From Mucilaginibacter sp. (GTDB lineage Bacteria > Bacteroidota > Bacteroidia > Sphingobacteriales > Sphingobacteriaceae): DNA of 41,406 bases. Positions 16,599 through 26,171 of this stretch are shown here, one piece after another. Each line of letters starts with the position of its first letter. Within the stretch, counting starts at the first letter, position 1. The notes below the pieces were generated by a model that saw only the letters and a list, made by a program, of their open reading frames with translations, was not told the origin of the DNA and did no database searches. The position numbers and the translations under genes are program-made. The DNA lies in contig JANXTT010000090.1 of NCBI GenBank assembly GCA_025352225.1, positions 1 to 41,406 on the forward strand. Direction: 5' to 3'.

Positions 16599-17600
16599 TT
16601 ATAATTTTTCCCACCGGCCCAATTCAGCACTTTTAAACATCGCGTCAATCACTTTCATATTATTTAGCGCATCCGTTAGAGGAGTGGGTACTTCAGTGTC
16701 ATATAATATAGATTTCGAGAAAGCGTCGCATTGTAAGGTGTATTGGTTACAAGGCTCAATTATAATTTCCTCAATTGCACCGTTTACTTGCAGCCACATG
16801 CGGGCAGTTTCATCTGCGATGGCGTTAACCGGGATTTCAATTTCGAGCCTGCCTTTGCTACCGAAAATATTTACGCGTTGATAGGAATCCAACTGTGTTG
16901 AGCAGGTAAAAGATGAAGTAATCCCATCGCCAAAATCCAATATGCCGGATGTAAGGCGATCGGTTTGCATAACAAGATCAAAATCAATCAGCGAAACTAC
17001 TTTTTGGGGTTCCCTCCCGAAAATAAAACGCGGGAAAGAGATACAATAACAGCCAATATCCATTAAAGCTCCACCACCGGTTTCCGGTTTATTGCGAATA
17101 TTTTTATCGTCAACATTAAAATATGAGAAAAATGATTGCATAGTCTTAACCTCGCCCAGTAAACCGTCGTTAACTATTGCACGGGCTTTTTTCCATTGCA
17201 AATGAAAGCGGTACATAAAAGCTTCCATTACTTTTAGTTTGGGAAATTGAGCGGCGGCATCCATCAGTTGTTTTGCTTGGCTGGCATTTAAGCCAACAGG
17301 TTTTTCACACAGTACATGCTTGCCCGCCTTTAAGGCCTTGATAGTGTATTCAATATGTAAATGGTTAGGAAGAGGATTATAAATGGCTTCAATATCGGGG
17401 TGGGTTAACAGGCTATCATAATCAGCATATACTTCGGCAATGCCCAACTGGTTTGCCACCTGTTTGGCTTTTTGCATATCCCTGGATGCTATAGCTAATA
17501 CATTAATGTGTTGCCCCTGCAGCATAGCAGGGATAACATGTTTTAATCCAATATTGGCCGTACTTAATACCCCCCAGTTAACTTTTTTATTCGCGGCCAT
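16599..17600 (-). CDS. Gfo/Idh/MocA-family NAD(P)-dependent oxidoreductase
   Basis: The 333-aa protein has an N-terminal Rossmann domain (GVLSTANIGLKHVIPAM, residues 10-26), the family EKP motif with K100 (HVLCEKPVG), and the C-terminal substrate domain with GGGALMDIGCYCISFPRF. It resembles sugar or dihydrodiol dehydrogenases that oxidise or reduce a hydroxyl of a sugar with NAD(P). No signal peptide is visible, so it is cytoplasmic. It heads the minus-strand cluster with a GH2 enzyme, diverging from the PUL regulator across a 644-bp gap full of inverted repeats. It may handle a monosaccharide released by this locus. The substrate is unknown. Confidence 0.9.
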   Translation of the reverse strand: MAANKKVNWGVLSTANIGLKHVIPAMLQGQHINVLAIASRDMQKAKQVANQLGIAEVYADYDSLLTHPDIEAIYNPLPNHLHIEYTIKALKAGKHVLCEKPVGLNASQAKQLMDAAAQFPKLKVMEAFMYRFHLQWKKARAIVNDGLLGEVKTMQSFFSYFNVDDKNIRNKPETGGGALMDIGCYCISFPRFIFGREPQKVVSLIDFDLVMQTDRLTSGILDFGDGITSSFTCSTQLDSYQRVNIFGSKGRLEIEIPVNAIADETARMWLQVNGAIEEIIIEPCNQYTLQCDAFSKSILYDTEVPTPLTDALNNMKVIDAMFKSAELGRWEKL

Positions 17601-18244
17601 CTAAAAATATATTTGTTTAAGTTTAATTAAAACCTTTTATGGTTTGGCTTCTGTACTAATTTATTAATCATAGGTTTATGATACTGACATATGAAACAGT
17701 ATCATAAAAAATATATTGGGCGCATCTGCAACACGGCAAATCACAAGGGTACAAACATCCTAAACATTTAATAGAATTCAAAAAGGAAAAAATTGATAAT
17801 TTTCTGCCTACCGACCAATGATTTACTGCATCTATCAGACACATAAATCTCCTATTAATACTCATAACAGGTTCCGTTTTATTACTAAATAAAACATGAG
17901 TTATTATTAGTGGAAATTAGCCGATAATGTGAATTATTAATTCATACACTACTGAGGTACCTAAAAAACAACGTGTCATTAATGACAACATAAAGCCATT
18001 GAGAAAATACTTTTCATTACGCTTTTTAGCCTATTCAATGCCCTTGTTTCTACACGGTACATTTCTGCCAGATCTATCTTTATTACCTTTTTGCCTCTTA
18101 CCACCGGAGAAAGATTGACTATAAAATTTAAAAAAGCACATGTGTTGAGATAAGAAATTATAGTTATTCATTGTATCTTAGCGAATAATATCAGCCTTGT
18201 GCTGAATGCCAATTATTTCCTTTAGCTTCTTTATATCTTAATAT
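17601..18244. promoter_or_regulatory. Divergent promoter region with three perfect inverted repeats
   Basis: This 644-bp gap separates the minus-strand oxidoreductase from the plus-strand hybrid sensor gene and must hold both promoters. It contains TTTATGATACTG/CAGTATCATAAA (17675-17686 and 17697-17708), TGAATTATTAATTCA (17930-17944) and TGTCATTAATGACA (17974-17987). I find no convincing coding sequence; the 65-codon minus frame near 17668-17865 has a Cys-rich composition unlike its neighbours and looks spurious. Exact promoter elements were not identified. Confidence 0.5.
17675..17708. promoter_or_regulatory. 12-bp perfect inverted repeat, candidate operator
   Basis: Arms TTTATGATACTG (17675-17686) and CAGTATCATAAA (17697-17708) flank a 10-nt spacer, 75 bp before the oxidoreductase start. 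No U-tract follows on either strand, so a protein-binding site or leader hairpin is more likely than a terminator. Confidence 0.5.
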
Positions 18245-21200
18245 ATGCGTTTAAGGCTATTCATAGTCCAAGTATTGTTTATTTGTTTAACAAGTGCAGC
18301 TATTGCTCAAAACGGACAATACCAATTTTTACGGCTTGATATTAGTAACGGGCTTTCGCATAATCAAATAAATTGTATTTATAAAGATAGTAAAGGCTTT
18401 ATGTGGTTCGGCACCATGTCGGGCCTTAATAAGTACGATGGGTATAATTTTAAAGTATATAAGCATGATTCTAAAAATCCGCATTCGCTTACGGGCGATT
18501 ATATTGCCAATATATCCGAAGGGCCAGATCAAAAACTCTGGATAGCTACGCGTAATGGCTACAATATTTACGACCCCAAAACCGAACGGTTTGACCACGA
18601 CATAGCGTTGGTGCAAAAATCGCTGGGCATGCCGGCAAAAAGTATCAGCAACATTAAGGAAGATGCTCGGGGTAATTTTTGGTTCATATATACCGATCTG
18701 GGCATTTATATTTACGATCCGGTTAATAAACGGACAAAGTTTTTAGATCACAGTTCAACCAAATTGTTAAAGAGCGATCATATAACAGATATTACACCAG
18801 ATGCTCAAGGCAATGTTTGGATAATTTATGACACAGGTTTCATCGAAAAATTTGATGTTGCATTAGGTAAAATTGGTTTCCATTCCGATGTTTTAAGTAA
18901 ACAAAATTCAAATGCCTTACAACGCTATCGTATTTCGGTCGATAAGGAGGGCGCATTATGGATCTATGCGGCCGCCAGTGAGTTGGGTGTTTACTACCTT
19001 GATCCGGCAAAAAGGGATATTGCCCATTTTGACAAAAGCCCAACATCGCTATGCAAGCTCAACTCTAACATAATTAGTAACATTGTTCAGGATGATAAAG
19101 GAATGGTTTGGGTAGCCACCGATCATGGCGGCATAAACCTGATAAATAAAAAAACGTTTCAAGTACAGTATCTGCTTAATAGGGAAGATGACCCGAAATC
19201 GATTGCGCAAAATAGCTTAATATTATATAAGGACAGTCAGAATATCATGTGGCTAGGTACTTATAAAAGGGGCATATCCTATTACCACGAAAATATCATT
19301 AAATTTCCGGTTTATCACCATTTTGCATCCGATCCTAACAGTTTGCCTTTTGAGGATGTGAATCATTTTGCCGAAGACGATGCCGGTAATTTGTGGATAG
19401 GTACAAATGGTGGCGGCCTGATTTATTTTAACCGGAAAACGGGGAAATACAAGCAATACAAGCACGATCAGCAAAACCAAAATTCGTTATCAAATGATGT
19501 AGTGATCAGTTTATGCATGGATCATGAGAAGAAACTATGGATAGGTACCTATTTTGGAGGCCTTGATTGTTTTGACGGTAAAAAATTTACGCATTACAGA
19601 CATACCGAAAAGGATGATTCCAGCATATCTGACGATAGGGTACTGAGCATTTTGGAAGACTCTGCGAACCGCTTATGGATTGGTGGGTGGTCTGGCGGCC
19701 TTAACTTGTTTAACCGCGGCAACAAAACGTTCTATCATTATAAACCTTTCCAGCCCAATTCGGTACATTCTGGCTGGATAGCCTCCATTTTTGAAGATAA
19801 AGACGGAAATTTATGGTTGGGAGGCTATTATGGCATTGATGAATTGGTGAAGAAGACCGGCAAGTTTGTGCATTATATTCATGACGGGCACAATCCCAAT
19901 AGCCTGATTATGAATAACATTACCTGTGTTGTTCAGGATAGCAGGGGCTTAATGTGGATTGGTACGCTTGAAGGCTTGAATATATTAGATACCAAAACAA
20001 ATAAGTTTTCTTTATTACTTAAAGAGAACGGTTTGCCTGATAATATTGTGATCAATATCAGGGAAGACAACAAGCATACCATGTGGTTGAGCACTTCGAA
20101 AGGTATATGCAATGCTATTTTAACTCCGGGCAGCAATAACAAATACAATTATCAGTTTCGTTATTTTGATGAAACGGATGGGTTACAGGGCCGCGAGTTT
20201 AACGCAAACGCGTCTTTAAAAACAAAAGCAGGCGAATTAATATTCGGGGGGGCCAAAGGGTTCAATATTTTTGATCCGCTGCGCATTAGCAATACTGTCA
20301 CTAATCCGGTATTAGCGCTTACAGATCTGCAGATGTTTAACAAAAGCGTTTCGCCTGGCGAGGACATAGACGGCCATGTAATATTAAACACTGCCATCTC
20401 TCAAACTAAACAAATTGATTTAAAATATAATGAAAATGCGTTTTCGGTAGAGTTTGCCGATCTGAACTATTTTAACCCTGGTAAAATAAAACTCGAATAT
20501 CAATTGGAAGGCTTTAATAAAACCTGGGTACCTTCTGATGCAAAGATACGCAAGGCGATCTATACCAATCTTGATCCCGGTGATTATGTGTTTAAAGTTC
20601 GCGCCATAAAAAATGATGGAGTGCCTTATGGGAAACCTGTAAGTTTATCGGTAGTTATTGAGCCACCCTTGTGGAAAACACACATTGCTTATCTTCTTTA
20701 TATATTCTCGTTTGTTGGAATACTGTTTTACATCCGCAAAAGGGGCATCAAGAGGATCGAGACAAGATTTGAATTGGAACGTGAGCGGCAGGTGGCCAAA
20801 AACATGCACGAACTGGATATGATGAAGATTGAGTTTTTTACAAATGTTAGCCATGAGTTCCGTACGCCTATTTCGCTCATCCTTGCACCTGTCGAAAAAA
20901 TGCTCAAACAGGTCGATGATAAAGATAGTCAGCGTAAACTACAGTTGGTACACCAAAATGCAAAACGCTTGCTCAATATGATCAACCAGTTGCTGGATTT
21001 TAGTAAGATATCAGTACAAAAAATAAAACTTGATATTACTGAAGGTGATATTATAAAAAGCATCCAGGCCTCCTGCGATCTTTTTGCGGATTTGGCTGAA
21101 AAAAAACACATCAAATTTACTGTCACGCAGCAAGCAACACCTGCCGTAGTATTATTTGATAGTGATAAAATAGAAAAAATAATATTCAACCTGCTATCTA

Positions 21201-22366
21201 ACGCGTTTAAATTTACCCCAGAGGATGGAAGTGTTGAGGTAGACCTTAACTTATTAGCAGCAGCCACTACAGAAATGTCGGTACTTGAGATTAAAGTAAA
21301 AGACTCGGGTATAGGTATCCCTGCCGAAAAGCATGGTAAAATATTTGAACGTTTTTTTCAACACGATATGCCTGCATCGCTTATTAACCAGGGTAGTGGT
21401 ATTGGTTTATCAATAACCAAAAGCTTTGTAGACCTGATGGGCGGAACCATTTCTGTAGAAAGCAGCCCGGGAAACGGTAGTTGCTTTACAGTTCGATTGC
21501 CTTTTATGGTGCCCAAACGGGCTATTGAAGTAATACAGGAGATACCCGAAACCGAAGATGTAGAAGTTTTACTTACAGATGTGGTAGCTAATGAAAAACG
21601 TGATAAAACCATCACAATTTTAATTGTAGAGGATAATTATGAGTTCAGAACCTATTTAAAAGAAGACTTAAAACAATTTTATACTATTGTTGAAGCCTCC
21701 AATGGAAAAGAAGGATGGCAAAAAGCATTGGCACTACATCCTAATCTCATAATTAGTGATATTAATATGCCCGAAATTGACGGGATAGATTTTTGTAAGA
21801 AGATACGTTTAGATAAACGTACGGAGCATATTCCATTTATATTATTGACAGCTTTTACAGGTGAAGAGCAGCATTTAATTGGCCTGGAGACGGGTGCCAA
21901 TGATTATCTTACCAAACCTTTTAATTTTGAAATATTGCATTTTAAAGTTAAAAACCTGTTAAAGCACCAGCAATCAGTAAAACAAACCTATCAAAAGCAA
22001 ATTGACGTTAAACCGGGCGAACTTGAAGTTGAAACTCCCGATGTTAAATTTATGAAAAAGCTGGTGATGGTAATTGAAAAAAACATACCAAACGCTGATT
22101 TTTCGGTTGAGGAGTTGAGCAGCCAAATGAACATGAGCCGGGTGACGTTGTATAAAAAAATGTTTAACCTTTCGGGGAAAACTCCTGTAGAGTTTATTAA
22201 ATCGGTGCGATTAAAAAGAGCTGTGCAATTGCTCGAAACCAATCAATACACCATTTCAGAAATTGCCTACCAGGTAGGGTATAACGACCCTCGTTATTTT
22301 GCCAAGAATTTTAAGGCAGAGTATACTGTTTTGCCATCACACTATCTCGATCATATCAATAGATAG
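18245..22366 (+). CDS. Hybrid two-component system (HTCS) sensor/AraC regulator of the PUL
   Basis: The 1373-aa protein joins sensor and regulator in one chain. A signal peptide (1-21) is followed by a periplasmic double beta-propeller of Reg_prop repeats (about 25-690; e.g. DSKGFMWFGTMSGLNKYD, EDSANRLWIGGWSGGLNLF) and a Y_Y_Y Ig-like domain (about 735-800). A membrane helix lies at about 812-832. The HisKA domain has phospho-acceptor H870 in NVSHEFRTP, the HATPase_c domain has N and G boxes (NLLSNAFKF, DSGIGIP), the receiver has D1172 (IISDINMP), and an AraC helix-turn-helix (about 1285-1370) ends the chain. HTCS proteins sense a glycan fragment in the periplasm and switch on the neighbouring SusCD operon. 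All key phosphorelay residues are present. Confidence 0.96.
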   Translation: MRLRLFIVQVLFICLTSAAIAQNGQYQFLRLDISNGLSHNQINCIYKDSKGFMWFGTMSGLNKYDGYNFKVYKHDSKNPHSLTGDYIANISEGPDQKLWIATRNGYNIYDPKTERFDHDIALVQKSLGMPAKSISNIKEDARGNFWFIYTDLGIYIYDPVNKRTKFLDHSSTKLLKSDHITDITPDAQGNVWIIYDTGFIEKFDVALGKIGFHSDVLSKQNSNALQRYRISVDKEGALWIYAAASELGVYYLDPAKRDIAHFDKSPTSLCKLNSNIISNIVQDDKGMVWVATDHGGINLINKKTFQVQYLLNREDDPKSIAQNSLILYKDSQNIMWLGTYKRGISYYHENIIKFPVYHHFASDPNSLPFEDVNHFAEDDAGNLWIGTNGGGLIYFNRKTGKYKQYKHDQQNQNSLSNDVVISLCMDHEKKLWIGTYFGGLDCFDGKKFTHYRHTEKDDSSISDDRVLSILEDSANRLWIGGWSGGLNLFNRGNKTFYHYKPFQPNSVHSGWIASIFEDKDGNLWLGGYYGIDELVKKTGKFVHYIHDGHNPNSLIMNNITCVVQDSRGLMWIGTLEGLNILDTKTNKFSLLLKENGLPDNIVINIREDNKHTMWLSTSKGICNAILTPGSNNKYNYQFRYFDETDGLQGREFNANASLKTKAGELIFGGAKGFNIFDPLRISNTVTNPVLALTDLQMFNKSVSPGEDIDGHVILNTAISQTKQIDLKYNENAFSVEFADLNYFNPGKIKLEYQLEGFNKTWVPSDAKIRKAIYTNLDPGDYVFKVRAIKNDGVPYGKPVSLSVVIEPPLWKTHIAYLLYIFSFVGILFYIRKRGIKRIETRFELERERQVAKNMHELDMMKIEFFTNVSHEFRTPISLILAPVEKMLKQVDDKDSQRKLQLVHQNAKRLLNMINQLLDFSKISVQKIKLDITEGDIIKSIQASCDLFADLAEKKHIKFTVTQQATPAVVLFDSDKIEKIIFNLLSNAFKFTPEDGSVEVDLNLLAAATTEMSVLEIKVKDSGIGIPAEKHGKIFERFFQHDMPASLINQGSGIGLSITKSFVDLMGGTISVESSPGNGSCFTVRLPFMVPKRAIEVIQEIPETEDVEVLLTDVVANEKRDKTITILIVEDNYEFRTYLKEDLKQFYTIVEASNGKEGWQKALALHPNLIISDINMPEIDGIDFCKKIRLDKRTEHIPFILLTAFTGEEQHLIGLETGANDYLTKPFNFEILHFKVKNLLKHQQSVKQTYQKQIDVKPGELEVETPDVKFMKKLVMVIEKNIPNADFSVEELSSQMNMSRVTLYKKMFNLSGKTPVEFIKSVRLKRAVQLLETNQYTISEIAYQVGYNDPRYFAKNFKAEYTVLPSHYLDHINR

Positions 22367-23031
22367 ATACGCCAATACTTTCACTACCCAATAAATATCC
22401 CGGTGTTATTCGCATATCCCGAATTTGCGATCTATAATACTATCCACCCTTTATTTGCCTTGCATGGTGCAAAAAATGATGTTGTTTTAAAATTACAGGT
22501 TTAAATTATTTTGAATAATATAACTTAATTGCTTTAATATCAAGGCATTGTGTATTTAGTGCGTTAACAATTTTCCCCCTAAACGTTAACATTGCAACAC
22601 ACCATGGTGTAACCTTACCGTTACCTTTAAATTAAATTATCCACCAATTATTATATAACAACACTTAAACAAAACATGTATTATAAACCATTTAAAACAA
22701 ATGTAATTATGATGAAATGATTACTAGCCCAGCCTTATTTCTGCCGTTTTTTTGATGAGACTATTATCAAACGTCAGAATGTTTTTTTATCCTTTACAAG
22801 GATCATTTTAAGTATTTTATTAAAATGATATAGCACCCGTTACATACAAACTATATTTAAAACCAATAATTACCCCAATTATGAAACCCACTAATTATGA
22901 TGAACATCATCCCAAAAGGCATCCGTATTTATCTAGGTGTGCAACACAAATTTTGCACACTAATTAATTGATAACAATACTGTTTGTAACAGTACAGCCA
23001 AACCAATAATAACTCAATAATCATAAAATTC
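22367..23031 (+). promoter_or_regulatory. Long PUL control region with repeated GCAACACA/inverted-repeat sites
   Basis: This 665-bp non-coding gap precedes the first susC-like gene. Related motifs recur: TTGCATGGTGCAA (22460-22472), TTGCAACACACCATGGTGTAA near 22592-22612 with the perfect palindrome ACACCATGGTGT (22599-22610), and GTGTGCAA…TTGCACAC (22937-22944/22953-22960). GCAACACA is shared by the second and third. They are candidate binding sites for the AraC domain of the upstream HTCS regulator. No ORF was supported here. Confidence 0.5.
22937..22960 (+). promoter_or_regulatory. Candidate HTCS operator and adjacent promoter
   Basis: GTGTGCAA and TTGCACAC form perfect 8-bp arms around an 8-nt spacer. 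The right arm overlaps TTTTG (22951-22955). TACTGTTTG follows at 22978-22986, loosely like the Bacteroidota -33 TTTG and -7 TAnnTTTG elements, although the spacing and the extra base are not perfect. The site lies 72 bp upstream of the susC-like start codon. Confidence 0.4.
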
Positions 23032-26000
23032 ATGAAACAAGCCATACCTATATATCAAAAAATATCAACTGTTTTTTTTTTATTGGTCCCTGTCTTTATT
23101 ATCGCATTAAATGCTCCGGTTAAAGCCGATATGATAAGCATACATAACGCAATATATAAAGTATATGGCCCAAAGGATACTACCAATTATGCTATACTTA
23201 TTTTAGATGAGAATGAACTTCCTGTAGTGGGAGTGCCAGTCAAAGTAAAAAGAGATGGCACCGGCACCCAAACAACTAACGCGGGCGGGTTGGTAAACGT
23301 AACATCAAGCCCGGGCGAAACCATACTGGTGATGCTGAATAAAGCTCTTGCTTTAGAGTACCAGTTAACTACCAACAGGTCGCCTATTATTGTATTAAGC
23401 TCCAAAAACGCGGCGTTAAAAGCATACAAAGATGTGCACCTGTTATTCAATACATCTTTACCTGCTAACTTAACAGCAGCCTCAACCGAAACTATATACA
23501 CCAACGATTTGACCAAGATGCCGGTAACGTCAGTTAAAAGTGCCTTGGCTGGGCGGTTTGCCGGTTTAAGTACTAACCAATCATCGGGGCAACCTGGTGC
23601 TGATGAGTTCTCGGTAGGATTACACGGGCAAGGCCCATTGGTTGTGATTGATGGCATAGCCCGTTCAATTACCACACTCAACCTTGAGGAGATAGAATCG
23701 GTAACGTTACTTAAAGATGCCTTATCAACCGCGATGTATGGCATAAAGGGTTCAAACGGTGTTTTATTGATCACCACTAAAAGAGGCAGCCCATCAAAAC
23801 AACGCATTTCGTTTACAGCTCAAAACGCATGGCAGCGTCCGCTTAAAACACCCCAGGTGTTAGGCGCATTTGATTATGCCACATTGCGTAACGAGGCTAT
23901 CGCTAACGAGGGCAGTGTTTTACCAACGGGAGCTGCCAACCCATATGCAAACCTTATTTATGCCGACGCCGATTTGCAGGCTTACCAAACAGGTAGCGAC
24001 CCTATAGGGCATCCCGATGTAAACTGGAGGAGTATTTTACTAAAACCTACTTCAAATTTAAACAGGTATTCATTAAATATATCAGGCGGGAGCGATGTTG
24101 CGCGATATTTTGTAGCATTTGAAAACTTTAGCCAAACCGGGTTTTTAAATACTAACGACGCTGCTAATAAATATAATACAAATAACGAGCTCAATAGCTA
24201 TTTGATACGCTCGAACATAGATGTTGATATTACCCCTAAATTAACTGCAGGGATACACTTATATGGAAGAGTAGTAACAGACAACCAGCCCGGCGCAACA
24301 ACCATTAGTAATAATAACGCCAACGGTGTTGGTGCAATTTTTTCGGGTATATTAAATACGCCTAACAGTGCTTATCCGCAGTTTAACCCCGATGGTAGTT
24401 TTGGATCGGCACAGCAATACCAAAATAACCTTTGGGCACAATCAACCGCAGCCGGGTACTTCCAAAATTATACCAGGAATATTTTGGGCGATTTTTCTTT
24501 AAAAAGAACGCTTAATGAAATTACATCCGGCTTATGGATTAAGGGGCTGGCATCGTTCTCATCAAACACTACTGAACAGCTTTTGCGTACGAAACCCATC
24601 TTTACATCGCATGCCAATATACCTGCAAGCGGCCCAATAACTTATACAAATTATGGTACCCCTGTAGCTCAGGTAGATAATAACAGCATATTAGCGCAGG
24701 CAAGGCAGAGCTATTTTGAACTTTCATTAGGTTATAACCATACTTTTAATAACGCGCACGGTGTAAACGTTTTGTTATTGGCTAATACCGATAACTCGGT
24801 TAACGGCTCAACATTGCCTTATACCGTTACAGGTACATCGGGCCGGGTATCATACAATTATAAAGAAAAGTACGTGGCCGAAGTTGCGTATGGCCTAAAT
24901 GGCACTAACTATTACCAGGTGAACGGTAATACAACTTATGGGTTCTTCCCGGCTTTTGGCCTGGCCTGGAACATTGATAAAGAGAGTTTTCTAAAAAAAT
25001 ACACCTGGATAAGCTCACTTAAACTATTTGGCTCCTATGGTAAAACCGGTAACGATATAGCTTCTTACTTCCCGTCGTTGCAACGCTATAACAACAGTAC
25101 CGCGTATTTTGGTACTGCAGCGGGTAATACCACAGGATTAGTGGAGGGCACATTAGCCAACCCTAACCTTACCTGGGAAAAAGCCAACAAGATAAACGTA
25201 GGCTTACAAGGGGCGCTTTTTGCCAGTCGCCTTGGTTTTAGTGTTGAATATTATAATAACAAGTTTTACGACCTGTTAATTCAAAGGGGCCACAGCACAG
25301 GTATTTTAGGTGTTGGTTACCCTAACGAGAATATCGGTCAGAATAAATATTACGGCACCGATTTGCAATTAACATGGCAACAAACGCTCAACTCAAAATC
25401 CAGCTTTTTTGTATCAGCCGTTGCCGGATTCCAACAATCAAAGGTTTTGTTTGCTGATGAGGTTAACCAACCTAACAGTTGGATGTACAGAACCGGGCAA
25501 AAAGTTGGCCAGGCTTTTGGCTACACTGCATTGGGTTTAATTCAAACCCCATCCGAAGCTAAAACCGCAGCAACCTTTGTAGGCTATACCCCGCAACCCG
25601 GCGATATAAAATATTTGGACAGAAACCACGATGGCGTAATAAATCAGTTAGACCAGGCACCTATAGGCTCCACCGGGCCAGCAATAAACCTGGGTTTTAA
25701 CTTTGGTTTTAACTATAAAGGCTTTGACTTTAGCGCCTTATTTCAGGGAGCCATTAACCGCGATGTTTACGTTTCGGGCAGTGGTTATTGGGAGTTTCAA
25801 AACAGTGGCTTAGGGCAAGCCTATCAGCAACAGCTTAACCGCTGGACTCCGGCGACAGCCGCCACCGCTACCTACCCACGCTTAGGCATAGGCTATAGTA
25901 CCAATAACGACATATTCTCGACCTATTGGTACCGTTCGGCAAATTATGTAAGGCTTAAAAATATTGAATTAGGCTATACGCTACCATCATTGGTTACTAA

Positions 26001-26151
26001 TGCTATCAGGCTACGGTCGGCAAGGATATTTGTTAATGGCACCAATATGCTAACATTTACAAACCTTAAGGATGTAGACCCAGAAGTTTCAGATTTTGGT
26101 ACCTATCCCATTCAAAAACTATTTAACATAGGTATTAACATTAAGCTTTAA
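23032..26151 (+). CDS. SusC-like TonB-dependent outer-membrane transporter (first copy)
   Basis: The 1039-aa protein has an N-terminal signal region, a short carboxypeptidase-regulatory-like domain that is diverged (about 50-125), a plug domain with the SusC signature VTLLKDALSTAMYGIKGSNG (about 224-243), and a large beta-barrel to the C-terminus. It should import oligosaccharides through the outer membrane with the SusD-like partner encoded next. The region where most SusC proteins have a VVVGYGT TonB box instead reads KDVHLLFNTS (133-142), a divergent form. The loop DRNHDGVINQLDQ matches the calcium-loop-like motif common in SusC barrels. It belongs to a different SusC subgroup from the second copy. 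Confidence 0.95.
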   Translation: MKQAIPIYQKISTVFFLLVPVFIIALNAPVKADMISIHNAIYKVYGPKDTTNYAILILDENELPVVGVPVKVKRDGTGTQTTNAGGLVNVTSSPGETILVMLNKALALEYQLTTNRSPIIVLSSKNAALKAYKDVHLLFNTSLPANLTAASTETIYTNDLTKMPVTSVKSALAGRFAGLSTNQSSGQPGADEFSVGLHGQGPLVVIDGIARSITTLNLEEIESVTLLKDALSTAMYGIKGSNGVLLITTKRGSPSKQRISFTAQNAWQRPLKTPQVLGAFDYATLRNEAIANEGSVLPTGAANPYANLIYADADLQAYQTGSDPIGHPDVNWRSILLKPTSNLNRYSLNISGGSDVARYFVAFENFSQTGFLNTNDAANKYNTNNELNSYLIRSNIDVDITPKLTAGIHLYGRVVTDNQPGATTISNNNANGVGAIFSGILNTPNSAYPQFNPDGSFGSAQQYQNNLWAQSTAAGYFQNYTRNILGDFSLKRTLNEITSGLWIKGLASFSSNTTEQLLRTKPIFTSHANIPASGPITYTNYGTPVAQVDNNSILAQARQSYFELSLGYNHTFNNAHGVNVLLLANTDNSVNGSTLPYTVTGTSGRVSYNYKEKYVAEVAYGLNGTNYYQVNGNTTYGFFPAFGLAWNIDKESFLKKYTWISSLKLFGSYGKTGNDIASYFPSLQRYNNSTAYFGTAAGNTTGLVEGTLANPNLTWEKANKINVGLQGALFASRLGFSVEYYNNKFYDLLIQRGHSTGILGVGYPNENIGQNKYYGTDLQLTWQQTLNSKSSFFVSAVAGFQQSKVLFADEVNQPNSWMYRTGQKVGQAFGYTALGLIQTPSEAKTAATFVGYTPQPGDIKYLDRNHDGVINQLDQAPIGSTGPAINLGFNFGFNYKGFDFSALFQGAINRDVYVSGSGYWEFQNSGLGQAYQQQLNRWTPATAATATYPRLGIGYSTNNDIFSTYWYRSANYVRLKNIELGYTLPSLVTNAIRLRSARIFVNGTNMLTFTNLKDVDPEVSDFGTYPIQKLFNIGINIKL

Positions 26152-26171
26152 GCATTTTAAATACTCCAAAA

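Noticed and set aside
17668..17865. Small minus-strand ORF of 65 codons
   Set aside because: Cys-rich odd composition, no recognisable domain, and it overlaps the 12-bp inverted repeat in a promoter region.
23187..23807. 206-codon minus-strand ORF opposite the first susC-like gene
   Set aside because: It is antisense to the strongly supported SusC N-terminal and plug coding region and has no domain of its own.
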